Positions 20,345 to 31,334 of a stretch of 64,000 nt of DNA are shown piece after piece; positions within the stretch are counted from its first letter, which is position 1; each line of letters starts with the position of its first letter. The notes under the pieces are model-generated. The model ran no database searches. It worked only from the letters and a program-made list of their open reading frames with translations, and had not been told where the DNA came from. This DNA comes from Litsea cubeba (lineage: Eukaryota; Streptophyta; Magnoliopsida; Laurales; Lauraceae), in NCBI GenBank assembly GCA_012931725.1, contig CM022952.1:59349772-59413771 (forward strand), read 5' to 3'. The position numbers were made by a program, and so were the translations under genes.

Positions 20345-20608
20345 TCAATTGGGCGTCGACGGTCTCCCTCTCGATGTCCCATATGGTGTAGGTGGTGTCG
20401 ATGTTGGAGGTGCTGATCCGGAGGCCGGGGCTCGAACTAGTTCCAGTTGAAGGAGGTGAGTGGGCCGTAGAACCCTTGCTTCTTCTTCCATCGACTGCAA
20501 GGGCATGTGCAGATCGACTCCAATCTGCAACTCCGTTCTTCAACAAAAACACACAGTCTGGGGATCGATTGTCTCTTTTTCTCCTTCTTCTAGGAACAAC
20601 TCTGCAAT
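20340..20608 (-). pseudogene. LWD1-like: LWD1/TTG1-family WD40 protein, pseudogene fragment (5' part)
   Basis: Read downward from about 20,560, one frame gives YGPLTSFNWN. After a frameshift a second frame gives SNIDTTYTIWDIERETVDAQ and LIA, ending at the GGCGA duplication. In the family these are consecutive parts of one WD40 region (GPLTSF.WN, then SIDTTCTIWDIE). The next residues, HDKEVYDIAWG, lie across the Tekay insertion at 9,141. About 110 codons of the protein survive in total, with a frameshift, a stop and an internal deletion, so it is not functional. The upstream limit is cut by the family-B LTR at 20,609. GC-rich codons contrast with the AT-rich repeats. Confidence 0.8.
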
Positions 20609-23600
20609 TGTAAGACCCCGATCCCTAGTTCTCTTGTTTAGTGTTTTCTTAGTTGTGGATTTGCTTTTTATGTGAGATTAGGAGTAATTTAGTTTCGTTT
20701 GTGAGTTTGAATAGATTTTTCATAGCTTTGGAGAGTTTTGAGGACCGTTGACGTTGATTTTACCTTGCCCGGGTGATTTGTGTTTTTGTGAGAACTTATT
20801 CTTGATTTCGAAAATTTACAACTTTTACTCCTTTCGATTTGTATTATTAATCTCAATAACTTTTATATTTCGTCCATTTGAATTTGAACCTCAGAAATCA
20901 CAATTTTCAGCAAAAAGGGTAAAACAGGTTTTTCACCTTGAAATCTATGCATGAATTTCAATGTTTTCAAAATCATGTGAAAATGGTATTTTTGGAAACT
21001 AGATATTTCGGCGATCATTTTTCTCTCTTTCGTCGATCTCATCCGGGACCCACAAGTCAATGATCCAGCCATGTCAAGTTTTGGGGCCAATGGGGCCCAC
21101 AGCCCACTTAAGTTAGAAACCTAACCTGGGTTCTTCTCCTTCATTGCATTTTCATGTAACTCACAGCTGAACCTAAGAGAGTTTTCTTCCCCTCCATTTC
21201 AGCACCTTCTCTCCTCTGCATGCCAAGGAAACCAAACCCAAATTGGAAAACAAACTACACAAATCTCTTCCTCATCTTCCAAGCTATCCATTGATACCAT
21301 CTTTGTGAGATTTCAGCTGGGATTTTCCTCTTCTGCAAACTCTCCTTCTTGTCTAGAGCTTCTCAAGGTTAGCAATGGAAATCTTCTTCTCAAATCTGGT
21401 TTTATTGGACTAATTAGAACTTCTTTTCATACATGCATGGATTCTTTTGTAGAACTCCATTGTTTTTCAAAATTTTGTGGATTTTTGAAATGGGTTCTCC
21501 ATGGGATTTTGGTGTAGGAAGGCAGCTGAGCTGTGTAGGAGTTTCTTGGACTGTTTTGAGACCCATTTCAGCTTGAGGCAAGTGAATAAATGGATTGGAA
21601 TGCATGCTTTTGAATCTTGTTTATTTATAAGCTCTGATTTGAAATATTAATTCGTTTTAAATGATTAGCTTAGTCATAAAAATTCTGATTTCCAACAGTT
21701 TTATAACAATGGGTTTATGTTCAGTCCGTCTATATGATTTTGTTGGTATTAGAATGAAAGTCTATAAAGGACTTCTCAATGTGAGATTTCAGCTCAGATC
21801 TTTGCATTTATCTTATGATTAATCTCTGATTTTCATGCTGAATTCATAAATGGGATGAGGTGATTCAGTTTAGTATTGATTGATTTATGGTTTTGCTATG
21901 AAATAATTCAGTTTTTGATGCTATAGATTGATGATTTGGTGAAGGAGGGAAGAAGGTTTCAAAAGAAATGCAAAAAGGAAGATAAAACAGTGCATAAGTG
22001 CACTTCTGACGGGCCAGCCAGAGAGCAGGCTCTCTAGATCTCTCTAGCGAGCACACTCCCTGGGCGGGCTCGAGCGGACCCACAGTCCCTGTCCCAAGGA
22101 TTTTAATGGGCTGTTTGCTGCCCCTTTTAAATTTTACGGGCCCAGCCACTGCCCCCTTTGTCTTTGGGCCTGTTTTATGGTGCTTTCTTGATATTTATGG
22201 GGCTGTTGCTATCCTATTTTACCTGGATGAGCTGATACTCTTTCTCTCACTAATGGATGTATGATTAATCCAAAGACTTGCTTGGAAGAAATAAGGAGAA
22301 ATTTGAAACATATTGGTTATGGAAATTAATGAAGAGAATGGAGGGGTTTACTACTCCAATCACTTGTGGACCCTTCTTAGTCGAAGTGTACACCTTGATA
22401 TCCTTAATGTCGATTAAAATATTGAGCACCATCTAAACAAATGATCGACATGGGATTTCAAAGTGTATACGATTCAATGATTACGGTCTCAAGGTCTTGA
22501 TGTTAAATTATGATTTATGAAACCACTCTCCTACCCTATGATTCGTATCAATTTGAAGAGAAATGTTTTCCCAAAGTTTTTATTTTTAAAACCCATTTGG
22601 GAATTATTGACTGATGGTGTTTTTATACACAGTGTGTTGGGACTACTATTTTGAAAACGAAGTCTTATGGCAAGATGGGACCAGAAGTATGCAATGCGAG
22701 TCCATGAGCCAAAGAGGATGAGAGTGTATGTAATTGATTTAGAGTGAGTAGTTTCCGAAGTTTTGAAGTGTCAAACATTGTTTTGAAAGTGCATATTTTA
22801 GTGTCAGCTCCACTCAGCTTGGACGACCATTGCCGATCTGATCAACCGCCTTGGGTCCTTAAATCTGTACCAACTTGGATTGGTAAATACGTACGTGCCT
22901 GTTTATGTTATGCAGCCCGTTCTGCGGCGGGATTTATGTGTGGTGCTCAGTTTACTGAGTTACCACAATTTATGTTATGTTATGTTGGTTTCTCCCTTCA
23001 CCATTTTGTGACGGAGAACCATAAGTGCTCTCGTTACTTCATGTGATGGAGAGTGGAGCTATATGTGGATGCCAAAGTGTTGTTTTCAAATGGATCTTGT
23101 AAATGATATTGTTATCGAGGTGCTTGATTTGTAAATGATTTTATAAATAATACTGTCACCAAAATGTTTTGTTTTACATGATTCATGAAAGGATCTTATA
23201 AAGGAAATCGATATCAATTGCTTCGTTTTATACAATTTCTCTTATGAATGATATTGTCATTAAAATGTTTTGTTTTATGCAACTTCTCTTTATTGTACAT
23301 ACTATTTTAATTATTTCAAAACTATTGATTTGTAGCATAATCGGGTATTGATTTCGAATGGTCATCTCGATTTAAGAATGGTTCTTATAAATGGTATTGT
23401 TGTTTAAATGCTTTGTTTTATACAATTTCTCGTTATAGAAATGTTGTTTTATTTATTCAAAACTATTAATTTATAGCATGATTGTACCTCATTCTTTTGC
23501 CTGCCAGACCGTCGTGTCTGACCCTTTCGTTTTGGTGCTCAGATACAGATTTTGTTTCCCTTAAGGAGGAGCTCGAGGTGGCAGCTGTAGAGCAGCCAGT

Positions 23601-23713
23601 TGAGTGAGAGTGGCTGCCCAACGATGTCATTTAGATGTCGGATTGGGTCTTGAGATACGAAATATTGTTGGGGGTGATCTTTTATCTTTTTGGATGGCTT
23701 TTATTAGCCGTTT
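20609..23713 (+). repeat. Family-B (Tekay-derived) LTR1, proximal part
   Basis: Starts with TGTAAGACCCCGATCCC and aligns along its whole length with 39,689-42,794 (LTR2); its first 800 bp also align with LTR3 at 60,397. At 23,713 it is interrupted by copia 1; LTR2 continues uninterrupted there as GCCGTTTTCCTTTGG. It holds a GCTCGAGC site near 22,070 and the conserved block at 23,501-23,521. I see no gene in these 3.1 kb; the open frames are short, unsupported and AT-rich. Confidence 0.9.
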
Positions 23714-25755
23714 TGTTGGGATTGGTGTATGCCCTAAAGCCCACTAGCTGCATTCTCATCTTTTGTTACTGGATATTTAACTGGTTATTTAATGAAAAGA
23801 CTCTTTTATGCTTAAACATGTATATATGTATGGTTGTGTAAGGCCCATTGTTTCTAGTAAATGAATTAGGTGTGTTGTGTCTACACACAGATAGGTCCAA
23901 TTCATGGACAACTGGAAACATCCTATTTGTTCATAACTGAAAGATGGAGCTGGGCATTTCATCTTGGTAAAAGTTATAATGAGATACTCTCCTATATAGG
24001 GTGACATACCTAAGTCACGGGAGGACTTTCCCGGATCTATCTCATTAGTGCATGTGTCATGCATTGAACAGGACCATTGTAGGTGTGATCTCTAAAATAG
24101 TACTATCACAGAAAAGAGATCAAGTCACCTCATGCTACTGAGTAACCTGTGCTCTTAATCTTGAGCATTTGTGTATGAACTGACGAAGTCAAGTTCTTGT
24201 GCTTTAATTCACTATGGGTGAGATTCTATTCATGGGTCAACAGCTCTGTGTTTTGGGTACTCGGACTTGATCAGTTGGGACGTGCAGATGCAATATAGAA
24301 TCTATGCCATCTGATGATGGAATAATCGTCCCCTTAGAATTATTCGATTAATCATCAAAATCTAAGATCTTAGTATATGGATGTTCCATATGGATATTGA
24401 ACTTGTGGGTCGCTCCCTGGATCAAGAGAATGATATTCGAATGATGATTATGTTAAGGATATGAAGTTCTAAGGTTTAGATGTAATCGGGAAGGTTGATA
24501 GTACATGTGATAACCTGACTCGATTATGGATGTTACATAGAGGGGCATTCAGGTCATTACACTTAGTAGGTCGAAGACAACCGTCATTTTATGACGAGCT
24601 TATTATAATATATATTTGTCCTTGGAGTTCAACCATAACTCTCTAGTGGAATGAGTTAAGGTTAAAATGGTCTTAATGTTGCTATGGGTTTAGCATGGAC
24701 ATTTTGGTCATTTTGGGAGCCAATGGCAAATATGTCTTTTGGTCCCTTCTCTAGTCACTTACCAAGATTGGCATGGTTTCGTAAGATGTTTATATAACAT
24801 AAGGATGAATTATTTTAGTGGAAAAATAATTTTGAGTTTAAATTCAAATAGGCCTTTGATGGCATACATGAATTTAACTCTAGATAAATTGTATGTGGGC
24901 CATGGTGTGCATTGATATGTGGGACGTCCATAATAGGATTTCCATGGGTAAGGTTTCCAACTTTGAGTAGGACTCTACTTGGAAAGTTGGACTCCTCTTT
25001 GGATTAGTATTCCTATGAGTTAGTTTCCTTTTTTGGATTAGGAACTTAAAATTAGTAAGTGTTCTACAACTAGTATTACTAATTGTATGGAAAGTTCCTT
25101 TTGGTTTCCTTTTCTAATTAGAGTGTTTCTTTAAGGAAATAAGTCTTTCCTTTTTGGACATAAATTAGAATAAGGAGAGATAACTAAATAGGAAAGGCTT
25201 CCCATAGTTTCTATAAAAGGAGAACCATTCCCCTTTGGACGTCCATAATAAGGAGAGTCATAAGAGAGGCACACGTCCAACACTTTGTGAGACAAAAGAA
25301 GCTCCCACACGTCCAGCCTTGGTTGCTTCTCTTCTTGATTGAAGAAGGCTTAAGGTCTGAGATTTTCCATTAGAGAAATAGTTCTTAATTCCTAGATTAA
25401 GATCCCACCATCTTAGCCAATCAGATTTGGAAGTGAGATAGAGGAGAAGATCAAAGGCAATACTAGTGCAAGAAAATTCCAGCAACTTGTTTGCAAATTG
25501 CAAGTCTGAGTTCGCGCCTTTGGATCTATTTTTTCAGAGATTTGAAGTCTACAAATCTTCGAGGTAATAGTCTTCTATCATCTCTATTAATTAGACACAT
25601 GTTGGTCATGATTTAATGGAGTTTCTATGCGATTCTTTATGGCTGATTTCCGCTGCATAGTGCAGAAATCAGATTTTTTAAAATCTGTCATGCTTTGCAT
25701 CAGCCATAGTAGTCTCTATATGAGAAGTTTCAGATCTGAATCGCGGTTTCTTTCA
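23714..25755 (+). repeat. Copia 1 5' LTR
   Basis: 2,042 bp, TGTTGGGATTGG...TTTCTTTCA. TATAAAAG at 25,212-25,219 is the likely promoter. By eye it differs from the 3' LTR by roughly eight substitutions plus a 13-bp indel. It contains no coding sequence. Confidence 0.95.
25212..25219 (+). promoter_or_regulatory. TATA box of copia 1 5' LTR
   Basis: TATAAAAG, conserved at the same LTR position in all five copia LTR copies (32,819; 44,851; 52,595; 54,433). Confidence 0.65.
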
Positions 25756-25756
25756 G

Positions 25757-25770
25757 TGGTATCAGAGCCA
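25757..25770 (+). other. Copia 1 primer-binding site
   Basis: TGGTATCAGAGCCA, one base after the LTR end. It is complementary to the initiator tRNA-Met 3' end. Confidence 0.95.
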
Positions 25771-27348
25771 CTCCATGTGAAATCATGATCCCATGTTGTG
25801 TGTAATTAATCCTAGATTGATTATGGGTATGGTGGCACCCTATTAAAGTTATGTTGTGATGCATGTTGTGTGCAAGTTTCATTAGCATTGCTGGAATTTA
25901 TTTTCCAGATTTGTTTAATGATGCACATAGTGAGTTTGCATGCACTAACCTCTTTGTTTGCAGCCATGTATTGCATCCTTGATGGTTCGCATGATTGTTA
26001 TGTGGATTTGGATGTTTTTTAATTAGTTGGAAAGTGTACGATTGCGCGGTTAGCAATCATAGGAAGTTGTAAAGTTTCCTTAATTTTATTCCAACTAGTC
26101 TTGATGTAAGCTTTCTTGGAAAGCATAGGAATCTCCAATGTAATTTTGGTTTTGTTTCAAGACAAGAAGGTTGCAAGAAATTGGAGTCCTTGGAGATCAA
26201 GGAGTCAAGACTTCTAGATGCATGAGGAGTCCTAATTCGATTAGGATTTGAAATCCTAAGAGCAAGGAGCCATCAAGGAATGCATACTTTTATTTGCTTT
26301 TATATATGGAATGCATGGTTGAATGCTTTATATAATTGCTATAATTGTCACCTAGAAACATGGCCACCGTTAGGTTCTAAACGGAACTTAGACCAGCACC
26401 TTCTATTTGTCTAAGGTTTAAAATTGGATAGGGTTTAGTTTATCTTGGTACCCTTGGTTTCCAAAGAAGGCTAAAACTAAAATCTAATTAGATGCTACCT
26501 ATGGGTTTTCATAACCCAAGATAGGTTTTTGACTCTTTGAAGGGATTTGCTCAAATGTTTTAAAGCAAAGGTTATTTGATTTTAAGATGACTTAAGTCAT
26601 AAATTTAATTAACCAAGTTTGCTAGATTTAAAAAGAGCTTTTGAGTAAAACAATGTAAAGGTCAAAAAGTATAAACCCTAGCGATGAATAATCAAGTGGG
26701 AGAGGGGTTTTAGGAAAGACCCCACGGCCTTCCATTTTCGGTTCATGTTATCTCATTAAAGTGTTAGTGGGAACGGCCATCCCTTCGGTGGAGTTCTTTA
26801 ACTAAAGACCGCTTTAATGGGTTAATGGGTGAACTAATGTGAATATTCGTGATGAGGTGTTAGTAGGAGCGGCCATCCCTTCGGTGGAGTTCTTTACTAA
26901 AGATCACTTCTATAGAATGTCAATGAAGTGTTGGTGGGAGCGGCCATCCCTTCGGTGGAGCTCTTTACTAAAGTTCACTTCTAGGAAGGATAAAAGTCTC
27001 TTCCCTTCGGAAGACTTAATCATAGACATTCTGGGAATTTCATAAGAGATGGTTATACACTTGACATAAGACGGTGATGACCTCTCCTTAGGAGTTAAGG
27101 GTTATTTGTCATATGAGGCCAAACCAATCAGTGATTGGACTACCACTGGATGTGTATCCAGATAGTGATAATCCAAATAAGTCTGCCTTAATTCAACGTG
27201 ACTGTAGGCTCGGCCATCCCTTCGATGGAGGGTCTATGAGGAGGTTGAAACACTGATACATTATGATTGGGGCTGAATAATGTAAAAAGTTTTGTGCTTT
27301 GTTTTTCCTTTTATAACAAGCACCATATGCATATTACATATATACTGC
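25771..27348 (+). other. Copia 1 untranslated leader
   Basis: 1.58 kb between the primer-binding site and gag, with no supported gene. Its distal part carries four copies of a 20-base hairpin motif (26,774, 26,870, 26,941, 27,211) and a related hairpin CTTCCCTTCGGAAG near 27,001. It lacks about 50-bp stretches that the copia 2 leader has (near 45,808 and 46,090), apparently deletions. Confidence 0.8.
26774..27230 (+). repeat. Four dispersed copies of a CGGCCATCCCTTCGGTGGAG hairpin
   Basis: Copies lie at 26,774-26,793, 26,870-26,889, 26,941-26,960 and 27,211-27,230 (the last has GATGG). Each can fold as CCA.CC-CTTC-GG-TGG with a bulged T. The downstream context CTCTTTACTAAAG..CACTTCTA is also partly repeated. 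Conserved in copia 2. A role in RNA packaging, dimerisation or translation is possible but unproven. Confidence 0.75.
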
Positions 27349-30300
27349 ATGTCTAATTATAAACCGTTTTATATCCAGAAAGAGATGGGTAGAGATTCTT
27401 TTAGTCCGTTGATGTGCATTCTTCGTGAGAACAAACTGACTGGCCCTAACTACGTAGACTGGAAAAGAAATCTTGACATAGTACTCACTGCTGAGGAGTA
27501 CAAGTATGTCTTGCTGGAAAACTGTCCCGATATTGATGCTAATTCTACTGATGACCAGTGAGAGGCTGAAAGGAAATGGAAGAAAGCGAACAGCATGGCT
27601 AAATGCTACATGCTCGCTTCCATGTCCAACGTGTTGCAAACACAGCACGAGCAAATGGACACAGCCTATGAAATCATGATGTCCTTGTCTGAGATGTTTG
27701 CAGACAAGAGCAGGCCAGCCAGGCAAGCTGCTATAAGGACTATCATGAATGCTAGGATGGCTGAGGGAACACCTGTCAGAGAGCATATGCTCAAGCTGAT
27801 AGATTGTTTCAATGAAGCTGAGATTCTAGGGTCTGAGATTGATGCAGGGAGTCAGACTGACATGATTCTCGAAACTTTGCCGGAATCTTTCAATCAGTTC
27901 AAGCTCAATTTCAATATGAGCAAGATGGACATGACTCTACCTGAGTTAATGAAAGAACTCCAGGCGGCAGAGGCTATCATGAAGCCCAAAGCCCAAGCTC
28001 ATTTTTTCCAGTCTTCCTCTAAACTGAACCCGAAAGGGAAGAAGTCCAAGAAGAAGCAGAATAAGGGAAAAGGGCAGAAAAAGAACAATGCTAGTAATCA
28101 GAAGGACAAGGGTACAGATGGAAAGCCCAAAGGGAAATGCTTCAAGTGTGGCCTGAAAGGTCATTGGAAGAAAGATTGTCCCAAGTTCCTGGCCTCAGTT
28201 AAGAAAGGTACATCTTTTTCATACTACATTGAAACTTGTCTAGTGGTTGATTCTACTGACTCATGGATAGTAGACTCAGGAGCCACTAATCATATCTGCA
28301 ATTCATTGCAGGGGTTTCAGATAATGCAGAGAATTGAGAAAGGAGAGTTTGCCTTTAGAGTCGGAACTGGAGCTAAAGTTTGGGCAGTTGCAGTAGGAAT
28401 AGTTACCTTACATTTTCCATGTAATAGGATATTAGTTTTAAATAATGTTTTCTATGTTCCGGACATGAGGAAGAATTTAATTTCAGTTTCCAGATTAATT
28501 GAATTTAATTATTCAGTTTCTTTCCATTCTGGTATTGATATCAGTAGAGATGGAAATATTATATGTTCCGGTAGAATACATGACAACTTATTTTATATAT
28601 GTCCTATTGCTCCCACACTGCATAATGTACAACAAGAAAGCTCAACTTCCCTTAAAAGGAAGGTATCTTCAATCAATGACACATATCTTTGGAACTTACG
28701 TTTGGGTCACATTAACCTAAAACGGATTCAGAGGTTGGTAGAAGATGGGCCCTTAAGCTCATTAGATTTCGAACCTTTTCCTCAGTGCGAATCTTGTCTC
28801 AAGGGAAAGATGACCAAACGGTCATTCTCTGGAAAGGGACTTAGGTCAAAGGAGTTGTTAGAATTGATTCACACTGATGTGTGTGGTCCTATGAACAAAC
28901 CGGCTCGAGGAGGGTATGAGTATTACATCACCTTCACCGATGATTACTCTAGGTATGGATATGTATACCTAATGCGACGCAAGTCTGAGGCGTTTGATAA
29001 GTTCAAACAATTCAAGGCTGAGGCGGAGCTACAACTAGGAAAACATATCAAAGCCCTTCGATCCGATCGAGGTGGCGAGTACCTCCTGGGTGAGTTCAAG
29101 GAGTACCTCACACAACATGGGATTGTGTCTCAATTGTCTGCACCGGGTACACCCCAGCAAAATGGTGTAGCGGAGAGAAGAAACCGTACCCTTCTTGATA
29201 TGGTAAGGTCCATGATGAGTCATGCAACCCTACCTATATCTTTTTGGGGATATGCCTTAGAAGCAGCAGCATACATTTTAAATCTGGTACCATCTAAGTC
29301 AGTACCTAGGACACCACAAGAAATGTGGACAGGTCGAAAACCTAGTTTAAATCATATCCACATTTGGGGTTGTCCAGCCTATGTACTGAATGATAAAGCG
29401 ACCAAGCTAGAACCCAGATCAGAAATGTGCTACTTCATTGGGTATCCTAAGGAAACGAGAGGTGGCATCTTTTATCATCCAAAGGAGCAAAAAGTGCTCA
29501 TCAGCACTCATGCTAGGTACTTGGAGGATGATTGTATGATGCACCAAGAGCTTAGTTGTAAAGAAACCCTTGAGGAGATTCTTCCGGGATCTCCTATAAC
29601 ATCTGTACCAGATCCTGAGGCAGTAGATGAACAAGATATTCCTTTGAACACTCCGGAGCCTCGTCGTAGTGGGAGAATTTCTAGACAACCAGAAAGATAT
29701 CTAGGAGTGTCTTTTAAGACAGACTCTGAAGATCTGGTTGAGGATCCTACTAGTTATGATGAAGCAGTAACGGATATAGATGCTGACATGTGGCAGTAAG
29801 CGATGAAATCTGAAATGGATTCTTTGTATTCCAATCAAGTCTGGGAACTTGTAGATGCACCTGAAGGGATTAAACCCATAGGGTGCAAGTGGATCTACAA
29901 GAGAAAGGGAGGAGTGGATGGGAAGGTGGAAACCTTCAAAGCAAGACTGGTGGCGAAAGGATATACTCAAAAAGAGGGCATCGATTATGAGGAAACCTTT
30001 TCACCAGTGGCTATGCTTAAGTCCATAAGGATTCTCTTGGCCATCGCATGTCATTATGACTACGAGATATGGCAGATGGATGTCAAGACAGCTTTTCTTA
30101 ATGGAAGTCTTGACGAATGCATCTATATGATGCAACCAGAGGGCTTCATTGCTAGTGGCCAAGATAACATGGTTTGTAAACTTAAGAAGTCCATCTATGG
30201 ACTTAAGCAAGCATCTAGAGCATGGAACATCAAGTTTAATCAGGCAGTCAAGTCCTTTGGCTTTGATCAAAACATTGATGAACCATGTGTGTATAAGAAA

Positions 30301-31320
30301 GGAAATGGGAAAGCAGTTGCGTTTTTGGTTCTATATGTAGATGACAAATTACTCATAGGAAATGATGTAGGTTTATTGTCATCCACAAAAGTTTGGTTAT
30401 CCTCTCAATTTCAGATGAAGGATTTGGGTGAGGCCAGCTATATCTTAGGGATCAAGCTTTTGCGTGATCGCAAGAATAAGATGTTAGCCCTATCCCAATC
30501 TTCTTATATTGAGAAGATATTGGTCAAGTTTAACATGCATGACTCCAAGAAGGGCCTCCTACCTTCTAGACATGGAGTACCACTGTCCCGAGATCAATGC
30601 CCAAAGACATCTGAAGAGATAGAGACCATGAGGAGAGTTCCATATGCATCCGCTGTTGGAAGCCTCATGTATGCTATGTTATGTACTAGACCAGATATTT
30701 GCTTTGCCGTTGGCATGGTTAGCAGATATCAATCAAACCCTTGACCTATGCATTGGACAACAGTTAAGCATATATTCAAGTATCTTCGGAGAACGAAAGA
30801 TTATATGCTAACCTTTCGAGCAGATGATCTAACGCCATTGGCGTATACAGACTCTGATTTCCAATCTGATAGTGACGCCAGAAAGTCTACCTCAGGGTAC
30901 GTCTTTACTTTGTCAGGAGGGGCTATATCATGGAGAAGTGTCAAGCAATCCTGTATAGCTGATTCTACCATGGAAGCAGAGTATGTGGCGGCATCGGAAG
31001 CTGCGAAGGAAGCGGTATGGCTCAGAAAATTCCTGATGGAATTGGGAGTTGTTCCTGCAGTACAAAAACCGATTGTCATGTACTGCGATAACACTGGTGC
31101 TGTAGCACAGTGCAAAGAGCCCAGGAATCACAAGAAAGGCAAGCACATTCAGAGAAAGTACCACTTGATCCGGGAATTCATTCAGGATGGAGAGATAGTG
31201 GTGGAGCATATTGCTTCAGCAAATAACTTAGCTGACCCATTCACTAAGACTCTTACTGAGAAAGTCTTCACTTCTCATGTTGAGTCTATGGGTGTTAGGT
31301 TAGGAAGCAGTGATCTTTAG
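27349..31320 (+). pseudogene. Copia 1 gag-pol polyprotein with three nonsense codons
   Basis: One frame of 1,323 codons without indels, interrupted at 27,559-27,561 (TGA), 29,797-29,799 (TAA) and 30,742-30,744 (TGA). The copia 2 copy reads CGA, CAA and GGA there. The start is MSNYKP at 27,349 or MGRDSF at 27,385. Domains: Gag (UBN2-type), zinc knuckle CFKCGLKGHWKKDC near residue 263, protease DSGATNHIC near 309, integrase zinc finger (LWNLRLGH..., CESC), catalytic core (HTDVCGP, TDDYSRYG, NGVAERRNR), RT with YVDD near 996 followed by Lys where copia 2 has Ile, and RNase H (YTDSDF, RKSTSGY, MEAEY). The first zinc-finger His is Asn here. Not functional as it stands. Confidence 0.95.
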
Positions 31321-31334
31321 TGCAAGTGGGAGTT

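Noticed and set aside
20298..20552. Functional WD40 gene (LWD1 or TTG1)
   Set aside because: Only a short part of the protein is present, with a frameshift, a stop, an internal deletion and an 11-kb Tekay insertion.
25258..25503. 81-codon minus-strand frame recurring at 32,865 and 52,641
   Set aside because: It recurs because it lies in the copia LTR; antisense to the element, AT-rich and without similarity to a known family.
25757..25770. tRNA-Met gene fragment
   Set aside because: TGGTATCAGAGCCA is only the 14-base complement of a tRNA 3' end directly after an LTR, i.e. a primer-binding site. No cloverleaf surrounds it; the same holds at 17,218, 39,506, 45,407 and 60,214.
26774..27230. 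CRISPR or satellite array in the copia leader
   Set aside because: Only four short copies with irregular spacing (about 96, 71 and 270 bp). Better described as repeated leader hairpins.
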